A stretch of DNA of 64,000 nt from Cupriavidus basilensis (lineage in GTDB: Bacteria > Pseudomonadota > Gammaproteobacteria > Burkholderiales > Burkholderiaceae). Under the pieces are notes generated by a model. That model did not search any database. It was not told the origin of the DNA and saw only the letters and a program-made list of their open reading frames with translations. This document shows, piece by piece, positions 18,501 to 25,324 of the stretch. The stretch spans positions 2,914,001 to 2,978,000 of the forward strand of contig NZ_CP062804.1 of the NCBI RefSeq assembly GCF_008801925.2, in the 5' to 3' direction. The stretch's first letter is position 1. Every line of letters starts with the position of its first letter. A program made the position numbers and the translations under genes.

Positions 18501-19749
18501 GGTCGATGGCGACGATGGTGGTATTGGGCGGAATGCCCGTTCCCGTCACCACCGTGCCGACCTTCAGATGGCTGTCCACCGCCGTCAGCTGGATGGTCGA
18601 CTGGCCGACCGTGGTCGCCGGCAGGCTCGCCGAGAACTGCAGGGCAGACGACGAAATCGCCTGCGACAGCGTGACCTGGTTGCCGTTGATGGCCAGGATC
18701 TTGGTCCCGGCCGGAATGCCGTCGCCGCTCAGCGTCATGCCGACCGACAGGCCCAGGCCGGTCGCCGGCAGGGTCAGGACCTGCCCGCCGCCGGAAACAG
18801 CGAACTGCGAGGCGGAGAACTGCGTGACGTTGACCAGGCTGAGCGACTGGCTGCCGCTGGCGGTGACGGCGTTGCTCAGCGTGATGCCGGTGACGGCATT
18901 GTTCTGGTCGCGGGTCACGTTGCTGATCGTCGTACCCGGGGGGATGCCGGTGCCCAGGACCGACATGCCGATCGCGATATCCGAGATGGCCAGCGCGCCG
19001 AAGTTGGCCGCACTGATCACGTTGGTGCCCGCAGCCAGTTGCGCACTCGTGAGCGACTTGACCGACTGGCTGTCAACCGCGACGGGCTGGCCGAACGTGA
19101 CCGCATTGCCGTTGACGCTCGAGATGGTGGTCGTGGCGGAGCCGGTGCCGCCGACACTGACCAGTTCCCCGGCCTGGACCAGCGGGTTGGCCGAACTCAT
19201 GGTCGCGCCCGTCACCATGATCGTGCCGTTGTTGTTCACCAGCGTCGGTGTCAGCTGGAACGCGGTCACCGACGACACCGTCGCATTCTTGTCCGACAGC
19301 GCGATTGTCTGGGCACTGACGCTGACATCCGGCGTGCTGCCGCCATCGCCGCCCCTGGCAACGTTCTGCACGAAGCTCACGTTATTGAGGGTCAGGTTGG
19401 CGCCGCTGTTGACGAAGAAGACGCCACCCAGCCCCGCGCCGCCGCCGCTGCCCGCGCCACCCTGGGTCACGAAATTGGTGAAGGTGGCGTTGCTCGTGAT
19501 CGTCGGGGCCGCCTGGCTCGCCACGCCGACCATCCAGCCCCCTGCGCCATTACCGTCCACGATGCTCTGCGTGACGGCGTGTACCCCACCGGCCGAGGTC
19601 AGCGCGATCGCAGCGACCGTCCCGATGCGTGCCGAGCGCGAACGCCCCGGCTTGCCGCGCCCCCGGGCCGTTTCGGCAACGGCCACCCAGCTGCTCGTTG
19701 CAGCGTTCCAAACCAATCGAAATACGTGATTCAAAGATGGCCGTTTCAT
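12553..19749 (-). CDS. Giant autotransporter adhesin (type V secretion)
   Basis: This autotransporter has 2,398 residues. The N-terminus (MKRPSLNHVFRLVWNAATSS) is the extended signal peptide region of large autotransporters; cleavage is likely near residue 58 (GGVHA). Residues about 195-485 hold several copies of a GxGIPxGTTIxxIxGNxVTLS motif. Residues 530-750 are extremely glycine-rich (GGNGGNGGTG-like). A long beta-helix passenger follows, with GAGTLTLTG...GGTLVNAGTL passenger-associated repeats. The last 270 or so residues form the translocator barrel and end in FDKRF with the terminal aromatic. It should be secreted across the outer membrane and act in adhesion or aggregation, as the family does; no protease motif was seen. 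Downstream on the other side of its promoter are two regulators and a sensor kinase that may control it. Confidence 0.88.
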   Translation of the reverse strand: MKRPSLNHVFRLVWNAATSSWVAVAETARGRGKPGRSRSARIGTVAAIALTSAGGVHAVTQSIVDGNGAGGWMVGVASQAAPTITSNATFTNFVTQGGAGSGGGAGLGGVFFVNSGANLTLNNVSFVQNVARGGDGGSTPDVSVSAQTIALSDKNATVSSVTAFQLTPTLVNNNGTIMVTGATMSSANPLVQAGELVSVGGTGSATTTISSVNGNAVTFGQPVAVDSQSVKSLTSAQLAAGTNVISAANFGALAISDIAIGMSVLGTGIPPGTTISNVTRDQNNAVTGITLSNAVTASGSQSLSLVNVTQFSASQFAVSGGGQVLTLPATGLGLSVGMTLSGDGIPAGTKILAINGNQVTLSQAISSSALQFSASLPATTVGQSTIQLTAVDSHLKVGTVVTGTGIPPNTTIVAIDPASGVVTLSNALTGKPTALTIQSISAQGARSLTLTTTSGLQVGMQVTGSGIPDGTTITSISGNVVTLSNDLAPGVAVSAFVASSPYSVGGSLNNIAATGTAGANGGNGVSGPQAIVYVTDGEGRSGTNGGSGKNGTGAAGGKGGNAGSGSNGIPFNYEMTEAVISATVDAVNNTSEAAAALATFPPAAALSAAHVAAAAKSYVDLGIAIANLAQWGVDLSNGTAGRGGDGGTGGGGGNGATFYGGGAGGNGGNGGTGALSITDGGNGGDGGAGGAGGFGAGGGSGGSAGLGGGTGNAADGSAGAGGKAGFGGGAGSDGDGLGGTGGSGYGGAIFVRSGGSLTLTGNVLFRDNTVLAGSSNNGGQAGQASGSDIFMMKGSNVLLAPGVGNTIRIEGQIADDSAASIASGGYAPGAGADLQIGGGGLVQLAGTNTYSGKTILTGGTLQADLGVGINSASSVVFNGAGSLPSGLTTSNAGTLLLNSDVTQRAGTAVPGQFIWNGAGGFAAGTAAGITVALGQTPSGATQNLQWGSSYLSANSTLVFGSEYSQGAVRFQNNIDLASNQGNIAVYGQYLGSQGNIAPDARYTAYMAGNITNGGLNVGAAGYNGTLYLTGQNQLSSFVLNGGLVSTIDDHANLGHLMQSTGGSVTIKGGTLVLGGAEKMTTVDVQAGGQIVAGAALTTGNVSNNGVISLVDGGTMQSVTNNAGATFATAGSLAVAGALANNATATVVQSGDVVAASVVNNGNWSVGGAQAIHTPTLTGNGVFAMAGAADTVTIDQSGNSTFAGTFTGNGGFAKDGAGTLTLTGASTNLGGTLVNAGTLDTTGGGTLADTGAVKIASGATFTAGTADLIGAVTNNGTFNVNAVQAVASVTNNGTANLNANLASAGTVTNNGIVNLSGDRSVATAGLAGGASGVINLAQATDVLHLTQSGASTYAGAIAGNGALEKLGTGTLTLTGANTYNGGTLVTAGTLDTTGGGTLADTGTVAIASGATFTAGTVDTIGAVTNSGTFNVNAAQTVAAVTNNGGATVAQSSDLAAGSVVNNGNWSVSGARAIHTPTLTGNGVFAMAGAADTVTIDQSGNATFAGTFTGNGGFAKDGAGTLTLTGASTNLGGTLVNAGTLDTTGGGTLADTGAVKIASGATFTAGTADVIGAVTNNGTFNVNTVQAVASVTNNGTANLNANLASVGKVTNNGTVNVSGDRSVATAGLAGGASGVVNVQPGSVLRLAQSGDSTYAGAIVGAGSMVKEGSGTLTLSRAAGSPAGAVNIGGTLVINQGVVALDGDAILSQSMNVAVNSSQGAVGTLKLISGNESIHALSGAGNIDLGANRLTVQQGGEFSGTVTGSGVFDVRGGSFNVNNTLASTDANSAFSLGGTTGTVSATVTSGSTLSFPLIQLNQGATLSVASGGAARATTIDLNSNALLSVGAQANVTSSTVNVFDSARLDVQGSLAAGTISVVSNNPGAVPSLHLGNAADPSVLGTVTASNTEIIGGVLSGNGSLSGNLVMGANSLLSPGNSPGRLQVENLTLGSGSTSKMEIANAAFNRVAGKDFDQVKVTGSLKIQDGATLNIANYNGGADVAFGEVIPLFAYTPGQLSGAFSTVQKGYGQEALFSLGTGSVIGLGSAGYSGFYQAVAKNANDSAILSGLAVNSAGNVKQFHGASLLDRLVTTLAAGGSTETVFAKFSPEAYTSLTEQGKQALFFSPGSDIAGDIGRTQQGVDASVFGGRRSADNAGYASYALKTDGLQGSYTGVLKNTVWKANLVVDDVSTSSSYLNGRSNGVTGSLSAATELPGGLGLHALARAAFSYYRSDLTRQTGNGSAKADGVSSDAWLGSIGLAHVFNGASLRLQTTLEVAPYSVRTNGFSEVNAASPSDALSVQQLKQSGAAFMLGMSLSGNVTDRFGFDTGFKIIRDSRRDHSVVASVATESANFTVRNPGFGQTQFSVKGALNYRLARDMQVGLGVYYFGGSDVQGKLSFDKRF
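14858..15372 (-). repeat. Long internal repeat of the autotransporter gene, copy 2
   Basis: About 515 bases here are nearly identical to 15761-16275 at a constant offset of 903 bases (301 codons). Only scattered substitutions are visible, for example at 14939 and 15343. In the protein this corresponds to about residues 1460-1630. Such a repeat permits copy-number change by recombination in frame. Confidence 0.85.
15761..16275 (-). repeat. Long internal repeat of the autotransporter gene, copy 1
   Basis: This is the partner of 14858-15372, covering about residues 1158-1330 of the protein. The two copies bracket a third, more diverged unit (about 15370-15760) with the same GTLTLTGANTYNGGTLV pattern, so the passenger grew by duplication. 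Confidence 0.85.
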
Positions 19750-20118
19750 TGACGGATATAGGTAGAGTCAGAATGAGGGGCCAATGGTATGAAGCAGGAA
19801 TCCCGCGGGAAAGCGCACATCTTTGCGCAACTGCATCAGGAGTTTGATCGAGGCATTAATTTTTAAAACCGCAGATGAGCCTCTTGACGGACGCCGATAT
19901 TCAGTACTGAACCGTGCAGCGCAAGGCGATCCTGCCAAAGGAATGCCCGCGCGCCATGCCGTGCGTGCGCCATGACGAAGCGCCGCGCTCAAGGTGGTCC
20001 CGTTTTGTCCGATAACCCAGGTTGTCACAACTCACCGGCAGAAACCGGCGGGAGGTGCGCAGCCTGCCCGGCAGGCACCCATTGCACTTCTGGCCGAAGA
20101 CCGAACACGGGAGTAACC
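19750..20118. promoter_or_regulatory. Divergent intergenic region between autotransporter and response regulators
   Basis: These 369 bases hold no gene. They contain the AT-rich tract at about 19855-19868 and the perfect palindrome TCCCGCGGGA at 19801-19810. Promoters for both the leftward autotransporter gene and the rightward regulator operon should lie here, but no clear -35/-10 pair stood out. Confidence 0.4.
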
Positions 20119-20913
20119 ATGTCAAACGCTGCCGCACAAGCGCACAGCGACGCGCTTGCGGGGCTAAGCATTCTGATCGTCGATGACAATCGCGACGATC
20201 GCCTTCTATTGGCGGAATATCTCGGCGCCAAGGGCAGCCGCGTCTATCTCGCGAATGACGGGCACGACGGCTTCCGCAAGGCACTGGCTATTCTTCCCGA
20301 CCTGATCCTGATGGATGTGGGCATGCCGACCTGCGATGGGCTGACTGCGTCGCGACTGCTGAAATCGGCGCCCGACACGCGTGCGATTCCGATCATCTTC
20401 CTGACCGCGGCGGCTCGGCCGGCCGAGCGTGTCCAAGGACTTCAATCGGGTGCGATCGATTACGTCGTCAAGCCATTCGAGCTGAAGGAAGTGTCGCTTC
20501 GCCTGGGCATCCATGCGCGTGCGGGCCGCCACAACCGGGACACGAGTCCCAGGACGGCGGGAAGCACCGTACTCGATACCCACCTGTTCCGGGATGCGCG
20601 CCGCCATCTGCTGTCGCGGCTCCACGAAACGCCGGCGCTACTGTCTCTCGCGGGTGCGCTCAGCACGAACCCGGTGCGTTTGAACCTGGCGTTCAAACGG
20701 TGCACCGGCGCCACCGTCCTGGATTTCCTGTTCGAGGCACGCATGCAATACGCTGCGAGCCTGTTGACCAGGACAACCATCGACATTCAAGCCATTGCCA
20801 GTGCCACCGGGTACACGACCCGGCAGAATTTCTCGACGGCCTATCGCAGGCGCTTCGGCATATCGCCGAACGAATCCCGCCTGCAGTATTTCGAAGCGCG
20901 ACCCGATGCTTGA
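20119..20913 (+). CDS. Response regulator with AraC-type DNA-binding domain (first paralog)
   Basis: The product has 264 residues. The receiver domain covers about 15-135: LSILIVDDNRDDR holds the acidic pocket, DLILMDVGMP has the phosphoacceptor Asp66, and YVVKPFELKE has the conserved lysine. After a linker comes an AraC-type HTH (about 175-255) with RLNLAFKRCTGATVLDFLFE and ATGYTTRQNFSTAYRRRFGI. AraC-output receivers usually act as transcription activators. Start 20119 gives the receiver its normal N-terminus. A close paralog follows, then a hybrid kinase that probably phosphorylates one or both. The target may be the divergent autotransporter; this is inferred from position. Confidence 0.85.
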   Translation: MSNAAAQAHSDALAGLSILIVDDNRDDRLLLAEYLGAKGSRVYLANDGHDGFRKALAILPDLILMDVGMPTCDGLTASRLLKSAPDTRAIPIIFLTAAARPAERVQGLQSGAIDYVVKPFELKEVSLRLGIHARAGRHNRDTSPRTAGSTVLDTHLFRDARRHLLSRLHETPALLSLAGALSTNPVRLNLAFKRCTGATVLDFLFEARMQYAASLLTRTTIDIQAIASATGYTTRQNFSTAYRRRFGISPNESRLQYFEARPDA

Positions 20914-21177
20914 CTGTGCGCAGCCCTTTGCTCACCAGTCAATATTGTTTTACGTATCGACTTTTCTCTTGTATTTGGCGGCGCGGCCGCAGGCCAGATG
21001 GGCAATCTGGTATCGTATTGCGTGCATGAACTCTCTACGGATGGAAGGGCCGGCGCGCATGCCTTGGCACCGGTCGCCGCAGGCACGCGCCGCCATCCGC
21101 CGTTCCGGGAACGGGCTGCCGGACGAGTCCCGCCCTCGCTTCCGCCTTTTCTCCAATGCCCATTGCCCTTCTGCGCC

Positions 21178-21957
21178 ATGACTCGTATCCTCGTCGTCGA
21201 TGATCACCCCAGTGATCGCAGTCTGCTCGCGGATTTCCTCGGGCAACAGGGCTTTCGCGTCTACATGGCAAGCGACGGCCTGGACGGCGTGAACAAGGCG
21301 CGCGCAAGCCGGCCCGATCTCATCCTGATGGACATCGCGATGCCGCGCTGCGACGGGATGGCCGCCTGCCGGCAACTGAAGGACGATCCAGCCACGCGCG
21401 ATATCCCCGTCATTTTCCTGACGGCGTCCAGCCATCCGCAGGAACGTGTTGCAGGGCTCGAGGCCGGCGCGATCGACTACATCACCAAGCCATTTCATTT
21501 CGATGAAGTCCGCCTGCGCGTCTCCATCCACCTGACGCTCGAGTTCGACGCGAGCACGCCCTCGCCAACGACCGACATCGCCACGCCGGGCGACGAGGCC
21601 AGCGGCCTCGATGTCGCCCTCTTCCGGCAGGTACGGGCCATCGTCTTGGGGAACTTCGTCGATGTCCCCGATGTGGAAGCGTTGGCGCGCCAGACCGGCA
21701 CCTCGGCGCGGCGGCTGTCGCAGGCACTGAAACGCTGCACGGGCCTGACGGTGTTCGACTACGTGCGCGAGGAGCGCCTGCGGGAATCGAAGCGCTTGCT
21801 GCTCGAAAGCGATAGCGATATCGCCACCATCGCCATGCGGGTCGGCTATACCAGCGGCGCGAACTTCGCGACCGCATTCAAGGCGCGCTTCGGCATCTCG
21901 CCGACCGACATGCGCAACGTGCGGGACCGCCAGAGCGCAGCGCGGGGAAATCCGTGA
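21178..21957 (+). CDS. Response regulator with AraC-type DNA-binding domain (second paralog)
   Basis: The product has 259 residues and the same architecture as the preceding gene. The receiver (RILVVDDHPSDRSLLADFL) has phosphoacceptor Asp52 in DLILMDIAMP and lysine in YITKPFHFDE. The HTH region includes RLSQALKRCTGLTVFDYVRE and VGYTSGANFATAFKARFGIS. The frame is open further upstream, but that part has no receiver likeness, so ATG 21178 is chosen. The stop overlaps the GTG start of the kinase gene (GTGA), which implies coupled translation. About 264 bases separate it from its paralog, enough for a separate promoter. DNA targets are unknown. Confidence 0.85.
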   Translation: MTRILVVDDHPSDRSLLADFLGQQGFRVYMASDGLDGVNKARASRPDLILMDIAMPRCDGMAACRQLKDDPATRDIPVIFLTASSHPQERVAGLEAGAIDYITKPFHFDEVRLRVSIHLTLEFDASTPSPTTDIATPGDEASGLDVALFRQVRAIVLGNFVDVPDVEALARQTGTSARRLSQALKRCTGLTVFDYVREERLRESKRLLLESDSDIATIAMRVGYTSGANFATAFKARFGISPTDMRNVRDRQSAARGNP

Positions 21958-24680
21958 CGCTGCCGGCTTTCCGCACATTGGGCCGGCTCCTGTTCGCCTG
22001 CTTCGTCATGATCCTGGCGCCCCAGGCCGTGGCAGCCGACGCGCCCTGGCCGCAGGCAGTCGATCTCGCCTCGGTCGAGGACGAATTCCCGCTGGCGGCG
22101 GAGCTAATGCTGTTCGACGATCCCTCGCACAGCCTGGATGCCGGCGCGGTCCTGCGGCAGTCGAACTGGCAGGCAGCCACGCCGCGCACGCTCTCGCGCG
22201 GCTTCACCCGCTCGGCGGTGTGGATAGCCGGCACCTTCGTCAATCGTGGCAGGCAGCCGGTGACGCGCTGGCTGGCGGTCGATCCTGTCCGGCTCGAAGA
22301 CGTCGCCTTCTACGTGGTCGATGATGCTGGCACCGCGGCCGAGGAACGCTACCGCTCCGGGGTGGGCGCGCCGCTGGCGGCGCGGCCCATCGACTCCGCA
22401 CAGATCGGCTTTCCGGTCACGCTCGCACCCGGCGAACAGATGCGGTATCTGGTGCGCGTGCAGAGCCGGTCGGCCCTGCTCCTGTCGCTGCAGATCTGGC
22501 ACCCGAGCGCATTCCAGGATGCGCAATATGAAGAGACGATCGTCCACATGCTGCTGGCAGGCGCGATGCTGGCGATAGCCGTCATCTCCGCGGTGCTGGC
22601 AGTCGTCTGGCGCGACCGGATCTTCATACTGCTGACTGCGGCCATCATCGCCGAAGTCGTCTACGAGCTGGCGTTCGAAGGCTTCCTGTACGCGCTGTTC
22701 CTGCGTCAGGGGGGGGACTGGGTGCTACGGTTGCCGAGCGTCACCGGCAGCATCAGCGTCGCCTTGTTCACGCTGCTGATCCTGTGGTTCCTGGGATTCG
22801 AGCGCTTGCGCGCCTGGCGCTGGATCTATCTTGCGATGATCGCCGCGCAGGTCGGCGCCGCCGCCTGGACCGCCTTCGGTGATTACCGGACCAGCGCGGC
22901 GCTCGCGGTGCAAAGCGTCTTCCTCTGCAATCTGCTATGGATCGCCGCCATTGTGGACGGTGTCCGGCGCGGGATACCGAATGCGCGCCTGATCCTGCTG
23001 GCGTTCCTGCCGGATTGCGCAACGCTGTTTGTGCGACTGGCGACCCTCGCCGGGATCGCCTCCCCCGAGTGGAACGCGGGCACCTCCCATATCTGGGACA
23101 GCATCGGTGCGCTGGTCCTGCTCTCGCTCGTGATCGGTGGCCGCTCGCGGCAACTGGTCCTCAAGCAACACCGTACGCAGCGGGCGCTGCTGGCGGAACG
23201 CGAGGCGACCCGGGAAAAACTCGATCAGGCGGTAACGACGCGCACCCGCGAACTGCGCGAAGCGCTCGTCCGCGCCGACGACGCCGTCCGCGTCAAGACC
23301 GACTTTCTCGCACGGATCAGCCATGATCTTCGTACGCCGCTCACGTCGATCATCGGTTTCGCCGACCTCATCCAGGCGGATGGCCGAGAGGATGCCGAAC
23401 GGGGACGCATCATCCGCCGTAGTGCCACGCATATGCTTGGCATGGTCAACGATCTGATCGACTACGCAAACGGACGCGATGCCGATGCGCTGTCGCCGCA
23501 GCCGGCCTATACCTATGCCTTGCTGGACACCGTCTCGCAACATGGCGCCGCGCTCGCGGCACGCGGCGGCAATACATTCTCCGTCGATATCGTCGGCGAC
23601 TTGCCGCCCGTGATCGAACTCGACGATCGGCGCATGCAGCAGGTGCTCGGCAATCTGCTCGACAACGCCGCGAAGTTCACGGAGCACGGCACCATCCACC
23701 TGACGGTCACGGGTCGCGAGGTCGATGCGGCGCTGCGTCGCTGGAATCTGTGTTTCTCCATTGCCGATAGCGGCTGCGGCATCGCCACCGTCGACCAGAC
23801 ACGCGTCTTCGAGCCGTTCGTACGCGCACAGCAGGACGACCATCGGCCGGGCATCGGCCTCGGCCTCTCGATTGTCAAGCTCTGGGCCACCCGGATGGGC
23901 GCGACGCTGCACCTCGACAGCGTGCCGGGCGCCGGAACCACCGTCGTCATGGATATGCTCGTCAACGAGATGGACGAAGCCGCGATCAGCAATCTGCGTA
24001 TGCACGAACCGGCGGCCACCCTGCCGCAGATCGATGGGCGTGGACATCGCGTGCTTGTGGCCGAAGATACTGCCGAGATCCGCGAACTTCTGCGTGCCGA
24101 TCTGCTGAGTCTTGACTTTGACGTTGAGGCGTACGGCGACGGCATGTCGGCTGTGCATCGCCTGTCGTCCCCGGATGAGGCGCCGTTCTCGCTCATCGTG
24201 ACAGATCTGCTGATGCCGGGCGCTTCCGGACGGGCGGTATTGCATGCGGCACGTGACCGGCATCCGCACGTTCCGGTGATCATGATGTCAGCAGTGCCGG
24301 TGCCCAAGTCGACGGCAGGCGAGCACTTTGACGCGTATATCCAAAAGCCGGTGAGTCTCGCCGACCTGCGCAACACGATCGCCACGCTGTTGAACCTGCC
24401 CCGTACCGAGCAGCTCGCGACCTCCGCGGCAATCGACGTGGCCATGCTCAAGCGACCCGCCAAAAGCCTGCTGGACGAGGCGCGCATGCTGGTTGAACTC
24501 GGCGCTGTCTCCGACTTGCTGGACTGGACGGAGAAGATTGCGTCCCTGGACCCCACGTGCGCATCGTTCGTCGCGAAGGTCAAGCAGTTGGCGAAGCGCG
24601 GCGAACTTGACGAGCTTCAGTCGATACTCGGCGCGAACGTCCCGGCCCCGGCACCTCTCTCCAGCGCTGGTCTTGCCTGA
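21954..24680 (+). CDS. Hybrid sensor histidine kinase with 7TMR-DISM sensor
   Basis: The product has 908 residues and starts at GTG 21954. The signal peptide (LFACFVMILAPQAVAA) is followed by a periplasmic 7TMR-DISMED2-type domain (about 35-185), then seven hydrophobic helices (about 195-400). HisKA follows, with FLARISHDLRTPLTSIIGF (His457), then HATPase with NLLDNAAKFTEHG, ADSGCGIA and GIGLGLSIVKL. A C-terminal receiver has Asp751 in LIVTDLLMPG. About 80 residues follow without an HPt signature. 7TMR-DISM sensors often bind carbohydrates or other small ligands; the ligand here is unknown. Phosphate could pass directly to the two AraC-type regulators encoded just upstream, or through its own receiver and a separate HPt protein. 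Confidence 0.9.
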   Translation: MTLPAFRTLGRLLFACFVMILAPQAVAADAPWPQAVDLASVEDEFPLAAELMLFDDPSHSLDAGAVLRQSNWQAATPRTLSRGFTRSAVWIAGTFVNRGRQPVTRWLAVDPVRLEDVAFYVVDDAGTAAEERYRSGVGAPLAARPIDSAQIGFPVTLAPGEQMRYLVRVQSRSALLLSLQIWHPSAFQDAQYEETIVHMLLAGAMLAIAVISAVLAVVWRDRIFILLTAAIIAEVVYELAFEGFLYALFLRQGGDWVLRLPSVTGSISVALFTLLILWFLGFERLRAWRWIYLAMIAAQVGAAAWTAFGDYRTSAALAVQSVFLCNLLWIAAIVDGVRRGIPNARLILLAFLPDCATLFVRLATLAGIASPEWNAGTSHIWDSIGALVLLSLVIGGRSRQLVLKQHRTQRALLAEREATREKLDQAVTTRTRELREALVRADDAVRVKTDFLARISHDLRTPLTSIIGFADLIQADGREDAERGRIIRRSATHMLGMVNDLIDYANGRDADALSPQPAYTYALLDTVSQHGAALAARGGNTFSVDIVGDLPPVIELDDRRMQQVLGNLLDNAAKFTEHGTIHLTVTGREVDAALRRWNLCFSIADSGCGIATVDQTRVFEPFVRAQQDDHRPGIGLGLSIVKLWATRMGATLHLDSVPGAGTTVVMDMLVNEMDEAAISNLRMHEPAATLPQIDGRGHRVLVAEDTAEIRELLRADLLSLDFDVEAYGDGMSAVHRLSSPDEAPFSLIVTDLLMPGASGRAVLHAARDRHPHVPVIMMSAVPVPKSTAGEHFDAYIQKPVSLADLRNTIATLLNLPRTEQLATSAAIDVAMLKRPAKSLLDEARMLVELGAVSDLLDWTEKIASLDPTCASFVAKVKQLAKRGELDELQSILGANVPAPAPLSSAGLA

Positions 24681-24698
24681 CTTGCCTGGCCGAGGCGG

Positions 24699-24797
24699 CT
24701 GCGCATCTCCGTGCCTCAGAATGACTGGTGTTCCGAGGACGAGCTGAATTGGCGCATCCGGCGGCTCGGCGTGCTGCTGCAAGCGTGGGCGGGATGA
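24699..24797 (+). pseudogene. Short remnant upstream of the phosphatase
   Basis: A short frame reads LRISVPQNDWCSEDELNWRI, then RRLGVLLQAWAG and a stop at 24797, just before the ribosome site of the next gene. It has protein-like composition and overlaps no other gene. I do not recognise it. It may be the tail of a small accessory protein once co-transcribed with the phosphatase. Confidence 0.25.
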
Positions 24798-24810
24798 CCA
24801 GGAGGAACGC

Positions 24811-25277
24811 GTGCCACTTCCACTGAAAGACGCCGCCGACAAGCCGTACCGCCCTCAGAGGGACGGAACACGCCAGGTGCTGGCGGTGTCGCGGGATGTG
24901 GCCGAGAAGTTGTCACGGCTGGCGTCGGTTGCGATCATCTCAGTGACTGCACCTGGACGGCCGCCGGCTGGCCTGGATGGATTCGAGCGCGTGCTTTGGC
25001 TCAGCGTTGCCAATGTGGCCCATATGAGCGCGGACCTGTCGGCCAGGGCGAGGGATAAGCTCGCAGATGCATTTCGGCCGGGACAGGCCGGAACAGGCCG
25101 GAACGCGTGCGGGAGCTACCAGCGAACGTCTTGACTATCGTTGTGCACTGTGAAAGCGGGTATTCGAGGTCATGCGCGACTGCGCTGGCGCTGCACCGGC
25201 TGTATGACTATTCGACTGACAATAGATATCCTTCAGAAGCCAAACACATGCCTTGGCGAAATATCCTATCGTCGTGA
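24811..25277 (+). pseudogene. Dual-specificity protein phosphatase, frameshifted
   Basis: A GTG start at 24811 follows a good GGAGG. The first frame gives AIISVTAPGRPP...FERVLWLSVANVAHM up to about 25080 and then runs out of family likeness, stopping at 25134. From about 25083 the next frame continues properly: RVRELPANVLTIVVHCESGY, then SRSCATALALHRLYDY and a stop at 25277. HCESGYSRS is the Cx5R signature of tyrosine and dual-specificity phosphatases, complete. A 10-base unit (AGGCCGGAAC) occurs twice in tandem at the break; one more unit would restore the frame, as would other +1 changes. Small phosphatases of this sort occur on phages and genomic islands. As it stands the gene is split, and only rare frameshifting or reversion would yield enzyme. 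Confidence 0.6.
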
Positions 25278-25324
25278 GATAGCAGCCGGCTTGTGCGGCC
25301 AAGCGCTTGTTCCGGCCGGATCTA

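Noticed and set aside
18395..19752. Two 440-codon plus-strand frames opposite the adhesin N-terminus
   Set aside because: They overlap each other in different frames and shadow the same repeats; no start signals or family likeness.
20998..21177. N-terminal extension of the second response regulator
   Set aside because: Open frame but no receiver likeness; ATG 21178 gives a normal receiver start.
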